In this document: positions 1 through 6,713 of the stretch, one piece after another | Layout: each line of letters starts with the position of its first letter | How positions within the stretch are numbered: the stretch's first letter is position 1 | Assembly (NCBI RefSeq): GCF_003007715.1 | Contig: NZ_PXNO01000021.1 | Coordinates: forward strand, 248,001-312,000 | Origin: Marinobacter shengliensis | Lineage (GTDB): Bacteria; Pseudomonadota; Gammaproteobacteria; Pseudomonadales; Oleiphilaceae | Direction: 5' to 3' | DNA length: 64,000 nucleotides | The notes under the pieces: generated by a model | What the model was told of the DNA's origin: nothing | Seen by the model: only the letters and a program-made list of their open reading frames with translations | The model's database searches: none | Made by a program: the position numbers and the translations under genes

Positions 1-5
1 CTGTC

Positions 6-602
6 TCAGACCTCGGACTCGGTATCAGCGTAGCCATCCACCACGCCGGTCGAGAGGTAGACGTCCTTGCTGGTGAGGTTCTTGATGGCTGTCAGGAAAT
101 ACTGGATTCCGGTAATGGCGAAACCGATGGGCGCCCATATATAGATGATCCAGATAGGTATGCCCAGGGCAGGCAAAATGCGGCCACGGCTATACAGCGT
201 TTCGATGTAGCCGTAGGCGTGGTAACACAGGAAAAACATCACCACCGAAGTGAACAGGGCGATGAAGATCATCAGAACCTTTCGGCCTTTGGCGGGCAGG
301 GCGTCGTATACCGCCGACATTCGGATGTGGCGACCATGGCGGGCGGCGTAACCAATCCCGGCGAAGGTGATCAGAATGATCAGGATGCGGTTGATCTCAC
401 CAGAGAAAAACAGGCCTTCTCCGAACACAAAACGCCCGATAACGTTGGCGCAGGTGTTGATGGCCATGAGGATGACGCCGGCGGCGAGCATGACTGCCTC
501 GACCTTGGCGATCCACTCGTCGATGGTGCCCAGAAAGCCCGGTAAACCGGACTCGTAGGTACCGGTATCGTCTTCAACAACCTCCTGGGGATGTTCAGAC
601 AT
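6..602 (-). CDS. TRAP transporter small permease (DctQ family)
   Basis: This 198-residue membrane protein is the small integral subunit of a tripartite ATP-independent periplasmic (TRAP) transporter, which takes up organic acids using an ion gradient and a periplasmic binding protein. Four hydrophobic segments are visible at roughly residues 35-60, 70-85, 105-130 and 145-170, as expected for DctQ, after a polar N-terminus. It lies downstream of the binding-protein gene on the same strand, separated by a perfect hairpin. The large permease (DctM) would be expected next, beyond the left edge of the window. The substrate cannot be read from the sequence. Confidence 0.9.
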   Translation of the reverse strand: MSEHPQEVVEDDTGTYESGLPGFLGTIDEWIAKVEAVMLAAGVILMAINTCANVIGRFVFGEGLFFSGEINRILIILITFAGIGYAARHGRHIRMSAVYDALPAKGRKVLMIFIALFTSVVMFFLCYHAYGYIETLYSRGRILPALGIPIWIIYIWAPIGFAITGIQYFLTAIKNLTSKDVYLSTGVVDGYADTESEV

Positions 603-677
603 GGATTCCTCTCCAGAATCATTTGCTCCCGGCCGGTAAAGACCCCGGCGGGGCGGGGGTTAAACCAGGGCCGGACA

Positions 678-706
678 TCAAAGGGTGGCACCGGGCCACC
701 CTTTGA
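678..706 (-). terminator. Perfect hairpin between dctP and dctQ (attenuator or mRNA stabiliser)
   Basis: A 12-bp perfect inverted repeat (arms 678-689 and 695-706, 5-nt loop) starts 12 nt after the binding-protein stop codon. No T-tract follows on the minus strand, so it is more likely to protect the 3' end of the dctP message or cause partial termination than to stop transcription completely. This would let the binding protein outnumber the membrane subunits. Confidence 0.6.
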
Positions 707-717
707 ATCCTGCCGTT

Positions 718-1746
718 TTACTGTCCCTGAACGGCTTCGAGGTCGGCCTTGAACTGGTCAAGCAGCTGCTGGCCACGTTCGCCGGTCATGTTGATGAAGC
801 GCTCTTCCACCTGCGGGGCGCGGGCGCGGAAGGCTTCAATCTGCTCGTCGTTCAGGCGGGTAACGGTAACCCGATCACTGGCTGCCTGGATTTTCTCCAG
901 GGCTTCATCGGCCAGGCCATCGATGTGAACGATGATTTCCTCAAAGGCGTAGTCCGCAGCATCGCGAACCAGCTTTTTGTCTTCATCAGACAGGCCGTTG
1001 TAGAAATTCTGGTTCGCCATCATGGCGGTGGTAAACCAGCCGTGGCCGGTGAATACCAGGTTCGGGGATACCTCGTACAGACCACCGGATTCAATCCAGA
1101 AAATCGGGTTTTCCTGACCCTGGATCATGTTGGTCTGCAGGGCACCGTACACTTCACCCCAGGGCAGCGGCGTGGGTGTGGCACCAAAGGCAGAATAGGT
1201 TTCCGACAACAGCGGGTTGGTCATTACCCGGATTTTCTTGTTGCGGAATTCTTCCGGTGAGGTGACTGGCTCATCTACCGTGACCACCATTTCACCCTCG
1301 GGGTACATCTTCAGAAGTTCCAGGCCCTGCTCGGAATAGAGCTCCGGGAAGTCTTCGTTGATGGCCTTGGATTCCCGGAAAAACGTGATAACCGTTTCCA
1401 TGTCGGTCGGCATCAGGTAGGGAATGAAGAAGATCTGTGCTTCGGGAATCAGGGAGCCGGTGAAGCCTGGTGACTGGTTTACGAAGTTGAGAATGCCAGC
1501 CTGGGTTTGCTCCATGATGTCATCAGACTCGCCCAGCTCGCCGAAGCGGAACACCTGGACCGTGTGGTCGGAATTCTCCTCAACGTATTCCTTGAATTTG
1601 TAGGCGTAAACGTCCTGAACATCACCCTCGTATTCTTCATGGGCATAGCGCCAGTTAGCTGCGTTTACCGAGTTTGCCGCAGTGATCGCTGCAAAGGCGA
1701 ACGCCGAAAAACCGGCCAGTTTCCTGAATTTACTTGTGTTGCTCAT
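718..1746 (-). CDS. TRAP transporter substrate-binding protein (DctP family)
   Basis: This 342-residue periplasmic solute receptor captures an organic acid and delivers it to the TRAP membrane subunits. I chose the ATG at 1746 because a GGAG ribosome site sits just upstream and the protein then opens with a normal signal peptide (basic start, hydrophobic core, cleavage after SVNA near residue 29). A further 20 residues could be read upstream but would precede the signal peptide. The C-terminal half carries the DctP-type stretch GQENPIFWIESGG. It is first in the operon with the small permease downstream. The ligand is unknown; C4-dicarboxylates are only the family's commonest substrates. Confidence 0.92.
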   Translation of the reverse strand: MSNTSKFRKLAGFSAFAFAAITAANSVNAANWRYAHEEYEGDVQDVYAYKFKEYVEENSDHTVQVFRFGELGESDDIMEQTQAGILNFVNQSPGFTGSLIPEAQIFFIPYLMPTDMETVITFFRESKAINEDFPELYSEQGLELLKMYPEGEMVVTVDEPVTSPEEFRNKKIRVMTNPLLSETYSAFGATPTPLPWGEVYGALQTNMIQGQENPIFWIESGGLYEVSPNLVFTGHGWFTTAMMANQNFYNGLSDEDKKLVRDAADYAFEEIIVHIDGLADEALEKIQAASDRVTVTRLNDEQIEAFRARAPQVEERFINMTGERGQQLLDQFKADLEAVQGQ

Positions 1747-1820
1747 CGCGCTGTCTCCGTTTGTTTTTTTGCTGAAATCCTTTGTTACATTATTAAAGAC
1801 TGGCAAAACATGAGGGTTTT

Positions 1821-1836
1821 CGCAAGGAAATGGCCA
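1821..1836 (-). promoter_or_regulatory. Candidate sigma54 promoter for the TRAP operon
   Basis: Read on the minus strand this is TGGCCATTTCCTTGCG. It has GG and GC exactly 10 nt apart, matching the -24/-12 layout TGGC-N7-TTGC. It lies 75 nt before the dctP start, and many TRAP operons are activated by DctBD through sigma54. Only eight bases are constrained, so one or two chance matches are expected in 64 kb. Confidence 0.4.
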
Positions 1837-1957
1837 AAATCAGATAATTCAGGCGACAGGTTTTATTGGTATCGCAAGTCTATGAATTTTCGATTTATTC
1901 GGTTTTCTGTCTTACTCAGGGGAGGAAAAAATTGAATTTTTGATGGCGGGCAGGTGG

Positions 1958-1987
1958 ATGACAGGCGGCCTTGTGGCCGCCTGTCAT
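1958..1987 (-). terminator. Hairpin after the HiPIP gene
   Basis: A perfect 13-bp inverted repeat with a TTGT loop begins 7 nt past the HiPIP stop codon on the minus strand. No clear T-tract follows, so its role as a terminator rests on position and stem strength. Confidence 0.6.
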
Positions 1988-1993
1988 GTTACG

Positions 1994-2317
1994 TTAACCG
2001 CCCGGTACCCAGGTGTTACACCAGCCATCGGCATTGACCAGTACATCGCTGAACTGCGGGTGGCGGCAACCGCCCCATCCCCCGGAAACTTCCCCGGCCC
2101 AAAACGCACAGTTGGAACACTTGTTTCCATCCTGATATTTCTCATGATCGCTGGTACTACCGTCGTTCACGTAGTCCAGTGCATGGCCGTCCTCCGCTTT
2201 CGGCTTTTCGGCTCGGGCTGCCGGAACGTGTGTGGCCACCCGTGCCAGTGGAACGGCAGCGACACCTAACGCGGCAGTGCGCAGGAATACCCGTCGACTT
2301 TTATTGAAATCGCTCAT
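1994..2317 (-). CDS. High-potential iron-sulfur protein (HiPIP), Tat-exported
   Basis: This 107-residue protein is a small periplasmic electron carrier holding one [4Fe-4S] cluster at high redox potential. The N-terminus has a Tat-type signal (SRRVFLRTAALG, followed by a hydrophobic stretch ending in AARA), consistent with export after cofactor insertion. The mature part has four cysteines in the HiPIP spacing: CSNC, then a Cys in GGCRH and a Cys in GWCNTW near the end. An AAAGGAG site precedes the ATG. It appears to be monocistronic, and its redox partner is not evident from the neighbours. Confidence 0.93.
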   Translation of the reverse strand: MSDFNKSRRVFLRTAALGVAAVPLARVATHVPAARAEKPKAEDGHALDYVNDGSTSDHEKYQDGNKCSNCAFWAGEVSGGWGGCRHPQFSDVLVNADGWCNTWVPGG

Positions 2318-2444
2318 TGGTAACTCCTTTCTCTCTCATCATTTATGGATTGCCCTGCCGGAACCGGGGTTCAGGCAACGGCGAGGGCAGCAGAACCACC
2401 CTACCAAAATGATTCGGTCATGCACGGCGTTTGGATGACATCGG

Positions 2445-2984
2445 TCAATGATGACGCGGGTTTAATCCGGTGTTCATGAGAAAGGCACGGAACTCATCGG
2501 CAACCCGGGTAACGCTGTGCTCCAGCCGGTGGTTGTCGGGTAACAGCAGGATTGGCAGGTTCTGCGCTTGCGCCAGTTCAATGACCGGCATAGGTGGCAC
2601 CACGTCGTCCTGCCAACCGTGGATGATCTGGGTATGCCGGGCCTGAATGCGAGGCCGGCTTTGGGGGTAATCGGGGAGGGCCAGGGCTGGCGCCAACAGG
2701 AAACAGCCCAGTACCGGTGTGTCTGCACTGGTTTGCGCACACACCCAGCCGCCCATGCTGGAACCGGCAAGAATGGTCCGGGCCGGGTCAGCACCCGCTG
2801 CCGCCATGGCATCTCGCATTTGCCCAAGGCGCTGGGCCGGGTCTTTGGTGCTACGATGATCAATGGCTTCAGCGTGGACGCCGGCGAACGACTCCGCCAC
2901 CGTTTTAAGGGCCTGGATCTTGGTACTCCCGGGGCCGCTTTCGAGCCCATGGGAAAGAAAAACGAAAGTTTCGGGTGCAGACAC
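2445..2984 (-). CDS. Alpha/beta-fold serine hydrolase (YqiA/esterase-like)
   Basis: This 179-residue cytoplasmic hydrolase has the nucleophile-elbow motif GSSMGG (about residues 74-79), an early FLSHGLES oxyanion-type strand, a late HGWQDDVVP segment that could supply the acid, and an H near DNHRLEHS as candidate base. The size and layout resemble small YqiA/UPF0227-type esterases. The start is GTG at 2984, supported by a CGGAG site eight bases upstream. The 5' end overlaps nothing real on the other strand; the peroxidase gene begins about 100 bp away, divergently. The substrate cannot be predicted. Confidence 0.8.
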   Translation of the reverse strand: MSAPETFVFLSHGLESGPGSTKIQALKTVAESFAGVHAEAIDHRSTKDPAQRLGQMRDAMAAAGADPARTILAGSSMGGWVCAQTSADTPVLGCFLLAPALALPDYPQSRPRIQARHTQIIHGWQDDVVPPMPVIELAQAQNLPILLLPDNHRLEHSVTRVADEFRAFLMNTGLNPRHH

Positions 2985-3091
2985 GGGATTTACTCCGGTG
3001 GTTGGTCAGGAACTTTGGCGTTAAGTCGGGTTATGAGCGGATTGCCACTCGCAATCGTATTCCTTCTTGTCAGCAGAACAGGAGTCTAACA

Positions 3092-3637
3092 ATGCACACG
3101 ACACGATGGCAGCGGTGGCCGCTGATCGCCCTTATGGTTGCTGCTTTGCCAGCATGGGCCGCCGAGTGCCCCGCGTTTCTCGACCATGACCAGCGCAAGC
3201 TGCACTCCAGGGATTCCGTCAACCTGTGTGACCTGGCCGCCGGCCAGCCGATGCTGGTTGTGAACACCGCAAGCCGCTGCGGTTATACCGGCCAGTTTGA
3301 GGGGCTCGAAGCGCTGCATCAGACATTCCGCGACAAGGGCCTGGTTGTGGTGGGCTTCGCCAGCGATGATTTCCGGCAGGAGGCGAGCACCGAAGAAGAA
3401 GCGGCCGAGGTTTGTTTCGTCAACTTTGGCGTCACCTTCACGATGATCGCGCCCGGGCCGGTGACCGGTACCCAGGCGAACCCGGTGTTCCGCGAGATCA
3501 ACCGTCAGAGCCAGCCGCCGCGCTGGAACTTCACCAAATACGTACTGGACCGGGACGGCAAGGTCACCGCCAGCTTCCCCAGCCGGGTTCGCCCGGACGA
3601 TCCTCAGTTAATGGAAGCCATTGAAGAGGTGCTCTGA
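3092..3637 (+). CDS. Glutathione peroxidase family protein, exported
   Basis: This 181-residue thiol peroxidase-fold protein is predicted to be periplasmic. The ATG at 3092 follows GGAG and gives a signal peptide ending at AWA. The family motif [16 protein letters not shown] holds the peroxidatic Cys, and [13 protein letters not shown] contains the conserved Trp-Asn-Phe. The usual FPCNQF stretch, which supplies the catalytic Gln in canonical members, reads FASDDF here, so the active site is atypical. Its last 34 bases overlap the 3' end of the convergent luciferase-like gene. Peroxide reduction is likely, but the reductant may not be glutathione. Confidence 0.85.
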   Translation: MHTTRWQRWPLIALMVAALPAWAAECPAFLDHDQRKLHSRDSVNLCDLAAGQPMLVVNTASRCGYTGQFEGLEALHQTFRDKGLVVVGFASDDFRQEASTEEEAAEVCFVNFGVTFTMIAPGPVTGTQANPVFREINRQSQPPRWNFTKYVLDRDGKVTASFPSRVRPDDPQLMEAIEEVL

Positions 3638-4623
3638 TCCCGGGTTTGCGCCAGGATGTCGAGAGCATGACGGCGCTGTGCCGGGTCATAGATATCGACG
3701 GTGAACATCAGTTCGTCTACGCGGATATCCGCCAGCAGGTTATCGAGTTGGTGGCGGATATCATCGGCGTCGCCCGTCACCTGTAACGCCAGGAAATCCA
3801 GTACGCTGAGCTTCTCACCGGCATTCCACAGACCGTCCATGGATTCAACCGGCGGTTTCATCCACAAGGGCTGGCCCCGGAACAGAGACAGAATGCGCTG
3901 GTAACTGGTGGTGGCCAGAAACTTTGCCTGATCCAGTGAGTCGGCCGGAATGGCCGGAATGGCAAGCATGGCGTAGGGCCGGTCCAATTGGGGTGAGGGC
4001 TGGAAATTATCCCGGTAAACCCTCAGGGCTTCCCGGTACAGCCTTGGGGCGAAGTGCCCGGCGAAGGCATAGGGCAAGCCCCGGGCAGCTGCCAGCTGGG
4101 CGCTGAACAGGCTTGAGCCCAGAAGCCAGATGGGCACCTCGGTGCCCGCCCCGGGAATTGCCTTGACCGGTTGGTCCGGTTGCAGGGGGCCGAGCAGGCT
4201 TTGCAGGCGGGCCACATCTTCCGGGAACTGTTCTGCTCCCAGGCCTTCACGGCGCAGCGCCCTGGCCGTGATCGGGTCGGTACCCGGCGCCCGGCCAAGG
4301 CCAAGGTCAATGCGCCCCGGATAAAGACATTCCAGGGTGCCAAACTGTTCAGCCACCACCAACGGCGGGTGATTGGGCAGCATGACGCCACCAGAGCCAA
4401 CCCGAATGGTGTTGGTTCGACCAGCGATATGACCCACCAGCACAGACGTGGCGGAACTGGATATGCCCTCCATGTTGTGGTGCTCGGCCAGCCAGAACCG
4501 CTTGAAGCCCAGTGTTTCGGCATGTTGGGCGTAGGCAACACTGTTTGCCAGTGTGGTGCTCACCGAATCACCTTCGCGGACGGAGGCCAGTTCGAGCAGG
4601 GAATAATCGGGCAGGGTAGGCAT
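3604..4623 (-). CDS. Luciferase-like (LLM class, MsnO8-type) flavin-dependent oxidoreductase
   Basis: This 339-residue TIM-barrel enzyme of the bacterial luciferase superfamily probably uses reduced FMN. Family signatures include [22 protein letters not shown], then [25 protein letters not shown] and [15 protein letters not shown], here cited as separate stretches, all typical of the MsnO8 group. I chose the ATG at 4623 because GGAG precedes it and the protein then begins MPTLPDYS, as relatives do; an upstream extension has no support. It is monocistronic and ends inside the convergent peroxidase gene. The substrate is unknown, and an aldehyde or alkane role would be a guess. Confidence 0.9.
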   Translation of the reverse strand: MPTLPDYSLLELASVREGDSVSTTLANSVAYAQHAETLGFKRFWLAEHHNMEGISSSATSVLVGHIAGRTNTIRVGSGGVMLPNHPPLVVAEQFGTLECLYPGRIDLGLGRAPGTDPITARALRREGLGAEQFPEDVARLQSLLGPLQPDQPVKAIPGAGTEVPIWLLGSSLFSAQLAAARGLPYAFAGHFAPRLYREALRVYRDNFQPSPQLDRPYAMLAIPAIPADSLDQAKFLATTSYQRILSLFRGQPLWMKPPVESMDGLWNAGEKLSVLDFLALQVTGDADDIRHQLDNLLADIRVDELMFTVDIYDPAQRRHALDILAQTRDQSTSSMASIN

Positions 4624-4724
4624 AGTTCTCCGGTGGCTGTTGTAATCAATGGACAGGCAACCATGGTGATGTCGGCGGCCTATTTCAAGAATAGCGAAGA
4701 AGTATACCGGGAGGGTAGCTGAAG

Positions 4725-4752
4725 TCCGGCCAGTCGGGGGCGACTGACCGGA
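4725..4752 (-). terminator. Hairpin after the 5'-nucleotidase gene
   Basis: 12-bp arms (4725-4736 and 4741-4752) with one mismatch and a four-base loop lie 19 nt past the stop of the lipoprotein nucleotidase. No strong T-tract follows. Confidence 0.5.
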
Positions 4753-4770
4753 GGTTACCAAGGCGCTGCT

Positions 4771-6591
4771 TCAGAGGGCGGGTATATAGTTCTGGGTTGA
4801 ATATTCGTCTGCGGACGGCTTGCTCAGGGAGCCTACCTCAAGAACGTAATCGACAAACGACTGGGCATAATCCAGGAACGTATCGGTTGCCCGGCCGTCG
4901 TCAGAAACGGCGCCAAAGGTCACATAGCCATCGCGGCCGCCGGCGGTGAAGCTGTTGGTGACCACGTTCAATTCCTCGTCATCGGCCAGGGCTCGCCATT
5001 CGGCCGAATTGCGCGGGTTGACCTCAATGTTGAACAAGCGCTCGCCTTCCGGTCGGTTCATGTCCACTTCCCAGCGCAGCCCTGCCGCGTAGGGGTAGGC
5101 GCCGCTGGAGCCGCCCTCAACATGGGCAAACTCAACCGCTTCGTTCAACACCGCCCGGATTTCCGCGCCGGACATGGCCAGGTCCGTCAGGGTGTTGGCA
5201 AACGGCAGGAGCGTGTAGGCGTCGCCGATGGTGATGCTGCCAGCAAACAGGTCGGTTCGGACGCCACCACCGTTCTGGATGGCCACATCGGCGTTCTTGC
5301 TCAGGAACAGGAAGGCCTGGGCGACAAGGTTGGAGATGTCGCTGCCGCGGTTGGGGTCTTCGCCGTCGCACGTGTCATCCCCATAGGGCCGGCCGGGAAT
5401 TCTGGCCAGGCAGAGATCTTCGGTGGCGGTTCCGATTACCCGGTTGCGGAAATCATCCAGTTGGTTGGTGTAGTAGGCCAGCAGCTGTGCGGATGTCGGG
5501 TCTGGCGTTACCAGGCTGAGCTGGTCATCGGCGTCGATGGCCGCCAGGATGTCGGCGCGCTCGCTGCCCTCCGGCTCGTAGTTGTTATCTTCCGCATCTT
5601 TGAGCGTGAAGTTATCACCCAGGAGCAGGTGGGGCGTGCCTCTGCACGACGTCACTACGCCGTTTTCGTCCCAGGTAACGCTGAGTTCGCCAACCACTCG
5701 GGAATACTGCCACGCCTGGGCTACGCATACTTTGTCACCATCGGCATTGGTCAGTTCTGTTGGGTAGGGCCCTGCAGCAGACAGTCCGTAGGCATCGAAG
5801 TCTCCCAGCAGGCTGTGGGAATCACCACCGATGATGACATCCACGCCGGACAGCGACGCTGCCAGGTTCAGGTCGTTCTCGTACTGATAATGGGTCAGCA
5901 GCACGATCTTGTTGATGCCGGCCGCCTCGAGCTCGTCGATCATGGCCTGCGCCGTTTCCATCTCATCGAGGAATTCGGTGGTCTCCAGCGGGCTGGAGCT
6001 GTTGCGGGTTTTATTGGCTATGTCGATGCCGACTATGGCCACCTGCTCACCACCGATTGATTTGATGACGTAGGGCTGGATGTAGTCATCTTCGGCAGTC
6101 GGTGCCAGGGGAGTGCCAACCTGGGGCTTGACGTTGGCGGCCAGTACCGGCGTCTGACAGCTTCCGCTATCCAGCAGATCAAGGAACTTCTTCAGCCCCT
6201 CATCGCCCCGGTCGAACTCGTGGTTGCCCAGTGCAAATGCATCGAAACACACCTGGTTCATCAGTCGGGCATCGGCCTCTCCCTCAAACGACGAAAAATA
6301 CAGGGTGCCGGTGATGGCATCGCCGGCATGAAGTTTCAGGACGTTGTCCAGGGCCGCCTCACGCTCTGCGATCTTTCCGGCCACTCGTGGAAAGCCGCCA
6401 ATCGGAAAGGACGTGCTCTGCCCAGCAATCATCAGGGACTGTGAGCCCTCTTCCAGATGGGAATGATGGTCGTTGATGTGCAGGATGTTGGCGGTAAAGC
6501 TGCCGGCTTCCGGGGTGTTGTTATTGCTGTCGCTGTTGCAACCGGCCAGTGCGGCCAGGGGTAATGCAATCCATAGGGTTTTGCGGATCAT
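4771..6591 (-). CDS. Lipoprotein 5'-nucleotidase / metallophosphoesterase
   Basis: This 606-residue enzyme probably hydrolyses extracellular nucleotides to nucleosides and phosphate. The ATG at 6591 follows AAGGAG and gives a lipoprotein signal with lipobox LAGC, so the protein is anchored after export. The N-terminal metallophosphoesterase domain shows HINDHHSH, GDAITGT and GNHEFDRG metal-binding blocks. The C-terminal 5'-nucleotidase domain shows NGGGVRTDL and later a substrate-loop region. The secreted nuclease gene lies just upstream on the same strand, separated by a strong hairpin. Together they would degrade environmental DNA to usable phosphate, carbon and nitrogen. Confidence 0.93.
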   Translation of the reverse strand: MIRKTLWIALPLAALAGCNSDSNNNTPEAGSFTANILHINDHHSHLEEGSQSLMIAGQSTSFPIGGFPRVAGKIAEREAALDNVLKLHAGDAITGTLYFSSFEGEADARLMNQVCFDAFALGNHEFDRGDEGLKKFLDLLDSGSCQTPVLAANVKPQVGTPLAPTAEDDYIQPYVIKSIGGEQVAIVGIDIANKTRNSSSPLETTEFLDEMETAQAMIDELEAAGINKIVLLTHYQYENDLNLAASLSGVDVIIGGDSHSLLGDFDAYGLSAAGPYPTELTNADGDKVCVAQAWQYSRVVGELSVTWDENGVVTSCRGTPHLLLGDNFTLKDAEDNNYEPEGSERADILAAIDADDQLSLVTPDPTSAQLLAYYTNQLDDFRNRVIGTATEDLCLARIPGRPYGDDTCDGEDPNRGSDISNLVAQAFLFLSKNADVAIQNGGGVRTDLFAGSITIGDAYTLLPFANTLTDLAMSGAEIRAVLNEAVEFAHVEGGSSGAYPYAAGLRWEVDMNRPEGERLFNIEVNPRNSAEWRALADDEELNVVTNSFTAGGRDGYVTFGAVSDDGRATDTFLDYAQSFVDYVLEVGSLSKPSADEYSTQNYIPAL

Positions 6592-6674
6592 GCCTGAACT
6601 CCTTGTTGGGTGACTACAGGGAGTCTGCGTTGTTGAGGTGTCAAAGCCGTGATGATTTTGTTGCAGTTTGAAGG

Positions 6675-6706
6675 GCACAACACCTGCCCGCTGGCAGGTG
6701 TTGTGC
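6675..6706 (-). terminator. Strong hairpin after the secreted nuclease gene
   Basis: A perfect 14-bp stem (6675-6688 with 6693-6706, CGCT loop) starts 8 nt past the nuclease stop codon on the minus strand. It separates the nuclease from the downstream nucleotidase. Confidence 0.65.
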
Positions 6707-6713
6707 GACCGGA

